DNA from: Pseudoalteromonas prydzensis
Lineage (GTDB): Bacteria > Pseudomonadota > Gammaproteobacteria > Enterobacterales > Alteromonadaceae
Length of the DNA stretch: 37,585 bases
Direction of reading: 5' to 3'
NCBI RefSeq assembly: GCF_011050055.1
Contig: NZ_DRGM01000119.1
Span: forward strand, 1 to 37,585
The notes under the pieces were generated by a model. It had not been told where the DNA came from. It was given only the letters and a program-made list of their open reading frames with translations, and made no database searches. Position 1 is the stretch's first letter; each line of letters begins with the position of its first letter. This document shows positions 1-8,267 of the stretch, piece by piece. The translations under genes and the position numbers were made by a program.

Positions 1-1
1 A

Positions 2-1417
2 ACCAACAGTGAAGATGCATTTCAAATCGTAATGAATTCATTTGCGCGTAGCATTGAAGCGCACACCTCCTATTTATCGCCACGCAGAGCTGAACAGTTT
101 AAGATGGACATGGATCTTGAACTTGAAGGTATAGGTGCCGTACTTAGCTATGACGAAGATTACACGGTTATTCGCAGTCTAGTTCCTGGCGGACCTGCTG
201 ATAAGTCTGAGCAAATTAAAGCGGACGACCGCATTATCGGTGTTGCACAAGATAAAGAAGAATTTGTTGATGTAATTGGCTGGCGTTTAGATGACGTAGT
301 TGATTTAATTAAAGGCCCTAAAGGCACTAAGGTACGGTTACAATACTTAAAAGGTGTTGACGACCATGGCGCACCAAAAGTCGTTGAAATTATACGTGAT
401 AAAATTCGTTTAGAAGACCGCGCCGCAAAATCAGAAGTCTTTGCGGCAAAATATGCTGATTTAACCAGCAAGATTGGGGTCATTGAAATCCCTGGTTTTT
501 ATAACAATCTGTCTAAAGATGTAAAAGTTGAACTGGCTAAGTTAAAAGAAGCTAAGGTTGACGGCATCATTATCGACCTACGCCAAAACGGTGGTGGCTC
601 ACTTTATGAAGCAACACAACTATCTGGATTGTTCTTCGACCAAGGCCCTGTGGTTCAAATACACACTTTGAACAACCGCATTGAAGAACAAAAAGACCGT
701 GACGGTGTCACATTTTACGATGGTCCATTAACCGTATTGGTTGATCGTTATAGTGCGTCTGCGTCTGAGATTTTTGCAGCCGCCATGCAGGACTATGGCC
801 GTGCAATTGTTATCGGTGAGCAAACATTTGGTAAAGGCACAGTGCAACAGCATAAGGGCTTAGGTCGTGCTTATGATTTATACGATAACCCACTTGGCAG
901 TGTGCAATACACCATTGCGAAGTTCTATCGCATTAATGGTGGTAGTACCCAACATAAAGGCGTGATCCCAGACATTTCATTCCCATCAGCAATTGACCCA
1001 GCAGAGTGGGGAGAAAGCCAAGAAGATAATGCATTACCATGGGATAGCATTATTCGTGCAAAATATAATTCAGTCGATGACTTAGATGCAGCAATAGCTT
1101 ACTTAAGCAAAGCCCATGATGAACGTATTAAATCTGAGCCTGAATTTAACTATGTGTTTGAAGATATTACACGCTATAAAGAAGAAAAAGATCGGAAAAC
1201 GATTTCATTAGTTGAAGCTCAACGTATTAAAGAAAAAGACGAAGGTGAAGCGCGTGCTTTAGCACGTACTAACGAAAGACTGGTTCGTTTAGGTGAAAAG
1301 CCAGTTGAAAACTTGGATGATGTGCCTGACGTTTTAGACGATTTAGACCCATTTTTAGAGGAAGCCGCATTAATTACGCAAGACTATATTAAATTTGGTC
1401 GTGTAGCTAAGAAATAG
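2..1417 (+). CDS. prc: Carboxy-terminal processing (tail-specific) protease Prc, 5'-truncated by the window
   Basis: Periplasmic serine protease that degrades proteins with non-polar C-termini and processes envelope proteins. The reading frame is open from base 2 and the residues before the first ATG (base 32) already match the family, so the gene starts outside the window. Numbering from that ATG: a PDZ domain lies at about 25-120 with a PGGPA element, and the S41 peptidase domain follows. The catalytic dyad is Ser243 (middle serine of SASASE) and Lys268 (FGKGTVQ). With Asp254, the spacing equals Ser430/Asp441/Lys455 of E. coli Prc, so about 187 residues precede base 32. The charged C-terminal part fits the usual Prc C-terminal domain (DUF3340). 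A strong terminator follows at 1439-1462. No damage is seen in the visible part. Confidence 0.95.
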   Translation, partial: TNSEDAFQIVMNSFARSIEAHTSYLSPRRAEQFKMDMDLELEGIGAVLSYDEDYTVIRSLVPGGPADKSEQIKADDRIIGVAQDKEEFVDVIGWRLDDVVDLIKGPKGTKVRLQYLKGVDDHGAPKVVEIIRDKIRLEDRAAKSEVFAAKYADLTSKIGVIEIPGFYNNLSKDVKVELAKLKEAKVDGIIIDLRQNGGGSLYEATQLSGLFFDQGPVVQIHTLNNRIEEQKDRDGVTFYDGPLTVLVDRYSASASEIFAAAMQDYGRAIVIGEQTFGKGTVQQHKGLGRAYDLYDNPLGSVQYTIAKFYRINGGSTQHKGVIPDISFPSAIDPAEWGESQEDNALPWDSIIRAKYNSVDDLDAAIAYLSKAHDERIKSEPEFNYVFEDITRYKEEKDRKTISLVEAQRIKEKDEGEARALARTNERLVRLGEKPVENLDDVPDVLDDLDPFLEEAALITQDYIKFGRVAKK

Positions 1418-1438
1418 GGCGATTTTCCCGATTAATTT

Positions 1439-1462
1439 AAAAGGCGCTTTTGCGCCTTTTTT
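1439..1462 (+). terminator. Rho-independent terminator of prc
   Basis: A perfect 9-bp stem (AAAAGGCGC at 1439-1447 with GCGCCTTTT at 1452-1460) closes a TTTT loop and runs into a T tract. It lies 22 bases after the prc stop codon. Confidence 0.9.
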
Positions 1463-1483
1463 ACTGCCTAAAACTATTGGTAT

Positions 1484-1492
1484 TGCTATAAT
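1484..1492 (+). promoter_or_regulatory. Candidate extended -10 promoter for nhaC
   Basis: TGCTATAAT gives a consensus -10 hexamer (1487-1492) with the extended TGn element. No good -35 box is visible 17 bases upstream, which is typical of extended -10 promoters. It sits between the prc terminator and nhaC and would leave a leader of about 90 bases. Confidence 0.5.
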
Positions 1493-1576
1493 CACCGATT
1501 AAACGCAGATAATTAGTTACGCTCAATGTCGTGTTCGTGCTAAAAATAATAATTAAACGCGTATATAAATACGTGT

Positions 1577-1581
1577 AGGAG
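1577..1581 (+). promoter_or_regulatory. Ribosome binding site that fixes the TTG start of nhaC
   Basis: AGGAG lies 8 bases before the TTG at 1590, and no in-frame ATG is near. This supports initiation at TTG. Confidence 0.7.
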
Positions 1582-1589
1582 CCTCTATT

Positions 1590-3053
1590 TTGAAGTCATT
1601 AGAAGAAAAACCTATCCCACAGGCCAGCTTTTTTGATGCCCTGATCCCTATTACTGTACTGATCTGTTTGCTTGGTGCTGCGGTTTACCTATTTGGTGAT
1701 AGCTCATCATCTGGACCAAACCAAATAGCCTTGTTGTTTGCAACCTTTACAGCAGCACTGATTGGCCTGAAAAATGGCTACACCTGGAAAAAATTAGAGC
1801 AAGCAATGATTGAAGGGATCACTTTATCATTGGGCGCGATATTAATTTTGTTAATGGTTGGTGCGCTAATTGGTACTTGGCTGCTTTCAGGCACAGTGCC
1901 AACGTTGATTTATTATGGCTTGCAAGTCATCAACCCTAGTTGGTTTTATGCCGCAAGTTGCTTAATTTGTGGCATCGTGGCAATGAGTATTGGTAGTTCT
2001 TGGACCACTGCGGCAACAATAGGTGTTGCATTACTGGGGGTTGCCACAGGACTTGGTTTAGAGCAGACAGTGACAGCGGGTGCGGTAATATCCGGTGCTT
2101 ACTTTGGCGACAAGCTCAGTCCATTGTCTGAAACAACCAATTTAGCCCCGGCGGTTGTGGGCGCTGATCTATTTGAACATATCCATCATATGCTGTGGAC
2201 TACGGTGCCAAGCTTTGTCATTGCTTTGATCATTTTTGTGTTTATGGGCTTTAACGCTACGGCCTCCAGTGAAGCTGGCCGTATTGATGAGATCACAGCC
2301 ATTTTGCAGCAAAACTTTAATATTGGTTTTGAAATGCTGGTGCCATTATTAGTTTTACTCGTGTTAGCGATTAAAAAAATGCCTGCATTTCCAGCGATTT
2401 CAATTGGTGCGGTGATTGGTGCGGTTTGGGCTATGCTGTTTCAGTCAGACTTAATTGCATCACAAATAGATGGCTCAAAAGGCGAGCTTGTTGGTTATTT
2501 CAAGCTAGTTTGGACGACCTTTTTTGATGGTTTTAGCATCGCAACGGGTGATGAAAAAATGAACTCTTTGCTCAGTGGTGGCGGCATGTCTGGTATGTTA
2601 ACCACGACTTGGCTGATCATGACTGCCTTGATGTTTGGTGCCATTATGGAAAAAACTGGCTTGCTTGATATTTTTGTAAAAAGCATTCTTAAAATTGCGA
2701 AAAGTACCGGTTCGTTGATCACCGCGACAATCGCAACCTGTATTGGTACTAACGTGATTGCAGCTGATCAGTACATCGCCATTGTGGTGCCTGGTCGGAT
2801 GTTTAAAGAAGAATATAAAAAACGTGGCTTGCAGCCAGTTAACTTATCAAGAACATTAGAAGATGGCGGAACGATCACCAGTCCTCTGATCCCATGGAAC
2901 ACCTGTGGTGCGTACATGCAAAGTGTCTTGCTGATCAATCCCTTTGATTATGCGCTGTATGCATTTTTTAACCTTATCAATCCATTGTTAGCTGTTGTGT
3001 ATGCTTACCTCGGCATTAAAATCTTACGTATTAAGCCTAAACAACAGGCATAA
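1590..3053 (+). CDS. nhaC: Na+/H+ antiporter of the NhaC family
   Basis: Inner-membrane sodium/proton exchanger expected to extrude Na+ and help pH control, fitting a marine cell. The 487-residue product is strongly hydrophobic, with about a dozen membrane spans. It carries family-typical stretches such as the glycine-rich span around residues 80-105 (LILLMVGALIGTWLLSGT), GAYFGDKLSPLSETTNLAP near 167-185, and DGGTITSPLIPWNTCGAY near 430. The start is TTG, chosen for the AGGAG box 8 bases upstream. The gene stands alone between the prc terminator and a hairpin at 3061-3087. Substrate preference (Na+, Li+, or an antiport coupled to organic acids as in some relatives) cannot be told from sequence alone. 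Confidence 0.88.
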   Translation: MKSLEEKPIPQASFFDALIPITVLICLLGAAVYLFGDSSSSGPNQIALLFATFTAALIGLKNGYTWKKLEQAMIEGITLSLGAILILLMVGALIGTWLLSGTVPTLIYYGLQVINPSWFYAASCLICGIVAMSIGSSWTTAATIGVALLGVATGLGLEQTVTAGAVISGAYFGDKLSPLSETTNLAPAVVGADLFEHIHHMLWTTVPSFVIALIIFVFMGFNATASSEAGRIDEITAILQQNFNIGFEMLVPLLVLLVLAIKKMPAFPAISIGAVIGAVWAMLFQSDLIASQIDGSKGELVGYFKLVWTTFFDGFSIATGDEKMNSLLSGGGMSGMLTTTWLIMTALMFGAIMEKTGLLDIFVKSILKIAKSTGSLITATIATCIGTNVIAADQYIAIVVPGRMFKEEYKKRGLQPVNLSRTLEDGGTITSPLIPWNTCGAYMQSVLLINPFDYALYAFFNLINPLLAVVYAYLGIKILRIKPKQQA

Positions 3054-3060
3054 ATTAGTT

Positions 3061-3087
3061 GCTCCCCGCTGTCGGGGAGCCATTTTT
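3061..3087 (+). terminator. GC-rich intrinsic terminator or leader hairpin between nhaC and pepN
   Basis: A perfect 8-bp stem (GCTCCCCG 3061-3068, CGGGGAGC 3073-3080) with a CTGT loop is followed by CATTTTT. It begins 7 bases after the nhaC stop codon and ends directly at the pepN ribosome binding site (GGAG 3088-3091). Confidence 0.75.
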
Positions 3088-3097
3088 GGAGTTTTCC

Positions 3098-5692
3098 ATG
3101 ACTGCATTAAAAAAACCTCAAGCCCAGTATCTTAAAGACTACCAAGCTCCACCGTATTTTATTGACCATGTTGATTTAACCTTTGATCTTGCACCGTTAA
3201 ACACCCGTGTAACAAGTGTGATGACCATTCATAAAGTGATTGCGGGCACGGCTGACTTAGCGCTTGATGGCATTGATTTAACATTAATTTCAATTGCTGT
3301 GGACGGCACTGCTTATACTGATTACACGTTACGTGATGAGCAGCTTGTGATCCATAATTTACCAGCACAGTGCCAAGTAACTATCGTTAATGAAATTGCA
3401 CCAAAAACGAACACTTCTTTAGAAGGATTATATTTATCCGGTGGCGCGTATTGTACGCAATGTGAGGCACAAGGTTTTAGAAAAATAACCTATTACCTTG
3501 ACCGCCCAGACGTACTTGCCAGTTTTGACGTGACTATTATTGCTGACGAGCAATTTACTCATTTATTATCAAATGGGAATAAATTAGCGGAAGGTAAATT
3601 AGACAATGGGCGTCACTTTGCTAAATGGCAAGACCCATTTAAAAAGCCAAGTTACTTGTTCGCACTTGTTGCAGGGGATTTTGATGTACTTGCAGATAGC
3701 TTTGTAACAAAAAGTGGTCGCAATATTGAATTAGCCTTATTTGTTGATAAAGGGAATTTACCGAAAACCCCTCACGCCATGGCATCACTAAAAAAATCAA
3801 TGCAGTGGGATGAGCAGCGTTTTAATCTTGAGTATGATTTAGATATTTACATGATCGTTGCTGTGGATTTTTTCAATATGGGCGCGATGGAAAATAAAGG
3901 GCTAAATATCTTTAATTCTAAATGCGTGTTAGCGAATCAAGAGACCGCCACAGATAAAGATTACCACACTATAGAGTCAATCGTTGGCCATGAATATTTT
4001 CATAACTGGACAGGAAACCGAGTGACCTGTCGTGATTGGTTTCAACTGTCGTTAAAAGAAGGCTTAACGGTTTTTCGCGATCAAGAGTTCAGCAGTGATT
4101 TAGGCTCGCGAGCATTGAATCGTATTGATGCGGTCAAAGTGATGCGTACCCATCAATTTAGTGAAGATGCAGGCCCAATGGCACACCCGATCCGTCCTGA
4201 GCAAGTCATTGAAATGAATAACTTCTATACAGTAACTGTATACGATAAAGGTGCTGAAGTTATTCGCATGCTGCACACCTTATTGGGAGAGCAAAAATTC
4301 CAGCAGGGTATGGCACTGTATTTTCAGCGCCATGATGGACAAGCCGTTACCTGCGATGATTTTGTTGCAGCCATGAATGACGCCTCAGGCATAGATTTAA
4401 CTCAATTTAAACGTTGGTACAATCAAGCAGGAACACCACGCTTGATTGTTAAGCAAGATTATGATGCCCAGCAGGGCATTTTCTCACTTAACATAGAGCA
4501 GCTCGCGCCGCTCAATCAACCCGATAACGCGCCTTTACACATCCCATTTGCCATTGAGTTACTTGATGCGCAAGGACACTCAGTGCCATTGAGTTTTGCA
4601 GGCAACCGTGTTGACCATGTGCTTGATGTGACAAACAAACAGCAAAGTTTTAGTTTTGATGGCTTAACGGCAAAGCCGGTTGCAGTGCTATTAGAAGATT
4701 TTTCAGCGCCGTGCATTGTACAGCAGCAAACTACCCAGGCTGATCTATTACATATAATGCGTTTTGCCCGCAGTGATTTTTCACGTTGGGATGCCCAGCA
4801 ACAATTATTTATTAGCGCTGTTAAAGCCGCGATTAAAACGCCAACACAGAATCTGCTTGATGATGAAGTTATTAACGCGTTGCGCAGTTTAGTTATTGAA
4901 AAACAAGGTGATTTAGCTCTTATTGCCGAGCTGTTAAAATTACCTAGCTTTGACACCTTAGCCGCTGAATTTACAGTGATCCCAGTGGATGAAATTGTTG
5001 CTATAACACAACAATTTGAACAGCAAATCGCCGGGCAATTGCACCGCGAGTTCACGGCATGTTATCAAAGTTTAATCGATGATGGCTCTGTGAGTGCTGC
5101 CGCTGTCGCAGTGCGCGCACTAAAAGGCATGTGTTTACATTACTTAGCAAAAATCAATGAACTTGAGAATAATCAATTACTGATCAGTGCCGCTAATTCC
5201 CATAATATGACTAATGTATTGGCTGCCCTTAGTGCTGTTGTTAAAGCCGATAGTTCATTAGCGAGTGAATTATTAAACCAATTTGACAGTCAGTGGCGCC
5301 ATGATGTGCTGGTGATGGATAAATGGTTTGCATTACAAGCAATGCAAGGCGCAGACAACGCCATTGCTAACATTGAAAAGCTATATCAACACCCTTGTTT
5401 TGATTTTTCAAATCCAAATCGGGTTAGGGCGTTAGTCGGCAGTTTTAGTCACTTTAATACCGCACAATTTCACCGTAAAGACGGTGCAGGTTATCAGCTG
5501 TTAGGTGATTTATTGGTTAAGTTAAACGCCATTAATCCACAAAATGCATCGCGTATGCTTACGCCATTTATGTCGTGGCGTCGTTATGATGAAGTACGTT
5601 CAGTGGCGATGAAAACACAGCTGCAACGCCTTGCTGAACTGGACAACTTGAGCGATGATCTATTTGAAAAAGTTGATAAAGCATTACACTAA
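3098..5692 (+). CDS. pepN: Aminopeptidase N (M1 family alanyl aminopeptidase)
   Basis: Cytoplasmic zinc metallo-aminopeptidase that removes N-terminal residues from peptides in the last steps of protein turnover. The ATG at 3098 has GGAG six bases upstream and gives 864 residues, against 870 in E. coli. The substrate-binding GAMEN motif is at 262-266. The zinc site HEYFH is at 298-302, with the third ligand Glu321 in LKEG. Each is one residue off the E. coli positions. The C-terminal half is the usual helical PepN domain. An in-frame TTG at 3059 would add 13 residues encoded by the hairpin, so I rejected it. A DUF2835 gene follows after three bases, which suggests co-transcription. Confidence 0.97.
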   Translation: MTALKKPQAQYLKDYQAPPYFIDHVDLTFDLAPLNTRVTSVMTIHKVIAGTADLALDGIDLTLISIAVDGTAYTDYTLRDEQLVIHNLPAQCQVTIVNEIAPKTNTSLEGLYLSGGAYCTQCEAQGFRKITYYLDRPDVLASFDVTIIADEQFTHLLSNGNKLAEGKLDNGRHFAKWQDPFKKPSYLFALVAGDFDVLADSFVTKSGRNIELALFVDKGNLPKTPHAMASLKKSMQWDEQRFNLEYDLDIYMIVAVDFFNMGAMENKGLNIFNSKCVLANQETATDKDYHTIESIVGHEYFHNWTGNRVTCRDWFQLSLKEGLTVFRDQEFSSDLGSRALNRIDAVKVMRTHQFSEDAGPMAHPIRPEQVIEMNNFYTVTVYDKGAEVIRMLHTLLGEQKFQQGMALYFQRHDGQAVTCDDFVAAMNDASGIDLTQFKRWYNQAGTPRLIVKQDYDAQQGIFSLNIEQLAPLNQPDNAPLHIPFAIELLDAQGHSVPLSFAGNRVDHVLDVTNKQQSFSFDGLTAKPVAVLLEDFSAPCIVQQQTTQADLLHIMRFARSDFSRWDAQQQLFISAVKAAIKTPTQNLLDDEVINALRSLVIEKQGDLALIAELLKLPSFDTLAAEFTVIPVDEIVAITQQFEQQIAGQLHREFTACYQSLIDDGSVSAAAVAVRALKGMCLHYLAKINELENNQLLISAANSHNMTNVLAALSAVVKADSSLASELLNQFDSQWRHDVLVMDKWFALQAMQGADNAIANIEKLYQHPCFDFSNPNRVRALVGSFSHFNTAQFHRKDGAGYQLLGDLLVKLNAINPQNASRMLTPFMSWRRYDEVRSVAMKTQLQRLAELDNLSDDLFEKVDKALH

Positions 5693-5695
5693 ATT

Positions 5696-5917
5696 ATGGT
5701 TGAATATTATTTTCTACTTAATCTTACCTACAAGCAGTGTATGGATTATTACGCAGGGAAATACACTTCGGTACAAGTAATTGAAGATGGCGGCAAAAAA
5801 GTTCGTTTTGCCGCAAGCCATTTACGCCCTTTTATTTCTTCTTTAGGAGTGAGAGGGCGCTTTCGGCTTTTGCTTACTCCTGAACATAAATTCTTACGTT
5901 TGGAGCGCGTTGCCTAA
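5696..5917 (+). CDS. DUF2835 family protein
   Basis: A small basic protein of 73 residues and unknown function. It matches the DUF2835 pattern: a YYFLLNLTYKQC-type start, a central basic strand ending in FAASHLRPF, and the closing GRFRLLLTPEHKFLRLERV. It has no signal peptide or membrane span, so it is probably cytoplasmic. It starts three bases after the pepN stop codon and is likely translated from the pepN message. An AT-rich hairpin overlaps its stop codon. The family assignment is from memory of the conserved pattern. No function is claimed. Confidence 0.8.
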   Translation: MVEYYFLLNLTYKQCMDYYAGKYTSVQVIEDGGKKVRFAASHLRPFISSLGVRGRFRLLLTPEHKFLRLERVA

Positions 5918-5957
5918 AACAATATTTTAAAATAATTACTTATAATATTGTTTTTTT
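5916..5957 (+). terminator. AT-rich terminator after pepN and the DUF2835 gene
   Basis: A perfect 11-bp inverted repeat (AAAACAATATT 5916-5926, AATATTGTTTT 5944-5954) with a 17-base loop ends in a run of T. The stem is almost all A/T, so termination strength is uncertain. Confidence 0.55.
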
Positions 5958-5968
5958 GTTAATTCGAT

Positions 5969-5997
5969 TTGTTCTATTGTTAATTTACGTGTATAAA
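5969..5997 (+). promoter_or_regulatory. Candidate promoter of the DUF1302 operon
   Basis: TTGTTC (5969-5974) and TATAAA (5992-5997) are separated by 17 bases. The -35 box is weak and the -10 box good. The predicted start near 6004 falls inside the palindrome at 6003-6020. Confidence 0.4.
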
Positions 5998-6002
5998 TTA
6001 TC

Positions 6003-6020
6003 TGGTAGGACGTCTTACCA
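6003..6020 (+). promoter_or_regulatory. Imperfect palindrome, operator candidate
   Basis: TGGTAGGACGTCTTACCA is an 18-base dyad with 8 of 9 pairs matching, placed at the predicted transcription start of the DUF1302 operon. A second, perfect 10-base palindrome, GAACGCGTTC, lies at 6061-6070. The regulator is unknown. Confidence 0.4.
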
Positions 6021-6163
6021 TTGCGTAAACGCCAACTAAACAGAAAAATTATGACGGATTGAACGCGTTCTATTTGTAATTTCTTTATTTCGCTTCTATC
6101 GTTACGACTACACTAAAAACAATAACTTGATCACAAAATTACCCGCGACAGGGGGAACACACA

Positions 6164-8260
6164 ATGATAAGAAGATCGCTTTTTGTTAAAAACAAAATAT
6201 TTTTAGGCCTAGCTGCTGCAACGTTAGGTTTATCAACGGGCGTAACACACGCTGCTACATTTGAGGCTGGAGGGTTTGATATTACCTTCGACTCTACTTT
6301 TTCTTATGGGCAAAGTATCCGTGTTGAAGACCGAAACTTTAATCTAATAGGTAAAAGTAATAATCCGTCTTTTGATTGGACAGGTTATAACTCAGTTTTA
6401 AATCCTATTTATTCCGCGCAAGATGTCTGGGCTCAACCTGGCTCGTACTCTAATAACGGCGACGCTGGTGATTTGAACTTTGATAGCGGTGAATCTTTTT
6501 CAAAGCTTTTGAAAGGGACACACGATTTATCCATCAACAAAGACAACTACGGCCTGTTTACCCGCTTTATGTATTTTTATGATTTTGAATTAATGGATAG
6601 CGATCGCGCTTATGTTAATCCAACTTCAGGGCAAGGAGTTGATCCTTGTGATGATAAAGACACCAAAAAACAAAGTTGCGCGGATATTCGTCTCCTAGAT
6701 GCTTATGTGTGGGCTAACTTTGATTTAAATGACGGTCATAATCCACTTTCTATTCGCCTTGGGCAACAGGTTATAAACTGGGGCGAAAGCACATTAATTT
6801 CTCACGGTATTAACGTAAATCCGGTTGATATTGACCGATTAAAAGCGCCGGGTGCAGAGCTAAAAGAGGCCTTTATTCCGGTTGGTATGTTATGGGCGTC
6901 TTTAGGGATCACTGAAAATGTGACTTTGGAAGGCTTTTACCAGTATCAATGGCATGAAACACGCTTACCAGCAGCTGGCACGTATTTTTCGACCAATGAT
7001 TTTGCCGCAGAAAATGGTTATCAGCAAAATGTACAGCTTGGTTTTACTTCCAATCCTGATATTGATTTAGCGTTCTTAACGGATAGCTTAAATAATTTGA
7101 TGACTACCTTTGGTCAAGCTGCAGCGGCTAAAGGGATCGACCCTGCAAGTCCCGAAGGGCAAGCATTATTGGCACAAACTTACCTAGCGTACCCAACTAA
7201 AGTCGCGCTTAAAGGCAAAGGGGATGATGGTAAAACTGAGCCTGATGATGGTGGCCAGTATGGTTTACGTTTAGGGATGTTTTTACCAGAATTTAATGAC
7301 ACTGAGGTTGCACTTTACCATGTAAACTACCATAGCCGTCGTCCGCTTATTTCAGGTCGCGTATCTAACTTTACACAAGCGTCACTGGCTCAAGATTTAG
7401 CCATGTTAGCAACGACTGAAATTACCTCTGACAATGTCTCTGATTTAAAAGCATTTGCTAAAGCAACCAACGAATATCCTGAAGATATCAAGCTTTATGG
7501 TTTGAGCTTTAATACTTCGCTTGGCGAAACAGCATTCGCAGGTGAGTTTACTTTTCGCGAAGACGAGCCGCTGCAAATTGATGACGTAGAATTACTTTAC
7601 GCCGCTATGCCTGAGCAATTAGCGTTAGCGGGACTGCGTCCTGAGTTTGCCGGTATTTCACAAATGAGCCCGGGTGACGCGATTAGCGTCGTAGGACCAG
7701 GCGAATTAGCAAAAGGTTATATTGAGCGTAATACTAGCCAATTACAGTTTACTGCAACGCATTTATTTGGTCCTTCATTAGGGGCTGATAGTTGGGCGGT
7801 TGTGGGTGAAATTGGCGGCGTGCACATAAATAATATGCCTGAATACGATGAAATGCGTTTAAATGTTTCAGGTACTGGTCGCAGTGGTATTATGACCGGC
7901 CCTAATGCAGATGATTACTCAGCATTGCATATGGCTTTGTCTAATGGTCCAGAGCAAAAAGAGTTTGCGACAGCATCATCATGGGGATATCGTTTAATTG
8001 CCAAAGGCGATTATTATAATTTCTATAAAGGTATTAACTTTTCACCGCGCTTTGTATTCTCACACGACGTAAATGGTAACACACCTGATCCGATGTTCTT
8101 GTTTATTGAAGATCGCAAGTCACTCGGTGTTACAGCCAACTTTAATTATCAAAATGCATGGTCATTTAACTTTAGCTACAACTCTTTCTGGGGTGGCGGT
8201 GATATCAATACTTTCTCAGACCGTGATTTTGTTTCTTTCAATATTAAATATTCAATTTAG
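6164..8260 (+). CDS. DUF1302 family outer-membrane-type protein
   Basis: A 698-residue exported protein of unknown function. A Sec signal peptide (basic start, hydrophobic core about 11-22, THA|ATF cleavage near residue 30) leads into the DUF1302 opening GGFDITFDSTFSYGQSIRVE. Alternating polar/aromatic strands, GQQVINWGES, and a final run ending SFNIKYSI suggest an outer-membrane beta barrel. The ATG has a purine-rich AGGGGG box upstream. DUF1329, YCF48-like and RND genes follow on the same strand. I infer it is the outer-membrane partner, perhaps a channel or receptor, of that set. The family itself has no firmly assigned activity that I know of, so the role comes from context only. Confidence 0.85.
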   Translation: MIRRSLFVKNKIFLGLAAATLGLSTGVTHAATFEAGGFDITFDSTFSYGQSIRVEDRNFNLIGKSNNPSFDWTGYNSVLNPIYSAQDVWAQPGSYSNNGDAGDLNFDSGESFSKLLKGTHDLSINKDNYGLFTRFMYFYDFELMDSDRAYVNPTSGQGVDPCDDKDTKKQSCADIRLLDAYVWANFDLNDGHNPLSIRLGQQVINWGESTLISHGINVNPVDIDRLKAPGAELKEAFIPVGMLWASLGITENVTLEGFYQYQWHETRLPAAGTYFSTNDFAAENGYQQNVQLGFTSNPDIDLAFLTDSLNNLMTTFGQAAAAKGIDPASPEGQALLAQTYLAYPTKVALKGKGDDGKTEPDDGGQYGLRLGMFLPEFNDTEVALYHVNYHSRRPLISGRVSNFTQASLAQDLAMLATTEITSDNVSDLKAFAKATNEYPEDIKLYGLSFNTSLGETAFAGEFTFREDEPLQIDDVELLYAAMPEQLALAGLRPEFAGISQMSPGDAISVVGPGELAKGYIERNTSQLQFTATHLFGPSLGADSWAVVGEIGGVHINNMPEYDEMRLNVSGTGRSGIMTGPNADDYSALHMALSNGPEQKEFATASSWGYRLIAKGDYYNFYKGINFSPRFVFSHDVNGNTPDPMFLFIEDRKSLGVTANFNYQNAWSFNFSYNSFWGGGDINTFSDRDFVSFNIKYSI

Positions 8261-8267
8261 GGGTATC

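Noticed and set aside
3020..3058. Promoter for pepN inside the end of nhaC
   Set aside because: TTACGT and TAAATT-like boxes are too weak and badly spaced to list.
3059..3097. In-frame upstream TTG start for pepN adding 13 residues
   Set aside because: The extra codons lie in the GC-rich hairpin, while the ATG at 3098 has a well-spaced GGAG and matches the family N-terminus.
4516..5055. 179-codon open frame on the minus strand inside pepN
   Set aside because: It is cysteine- and serine-rich shadow coding opposite a well-conserved gene, with no family resemblance.
8073..8267. Longer reading frame upstream of the DUF1329 gene
   Set aside because: It overlaps DUF1302 in another frame and buries the signal peptide. 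The start at 8268 restores a normal signal sequence.
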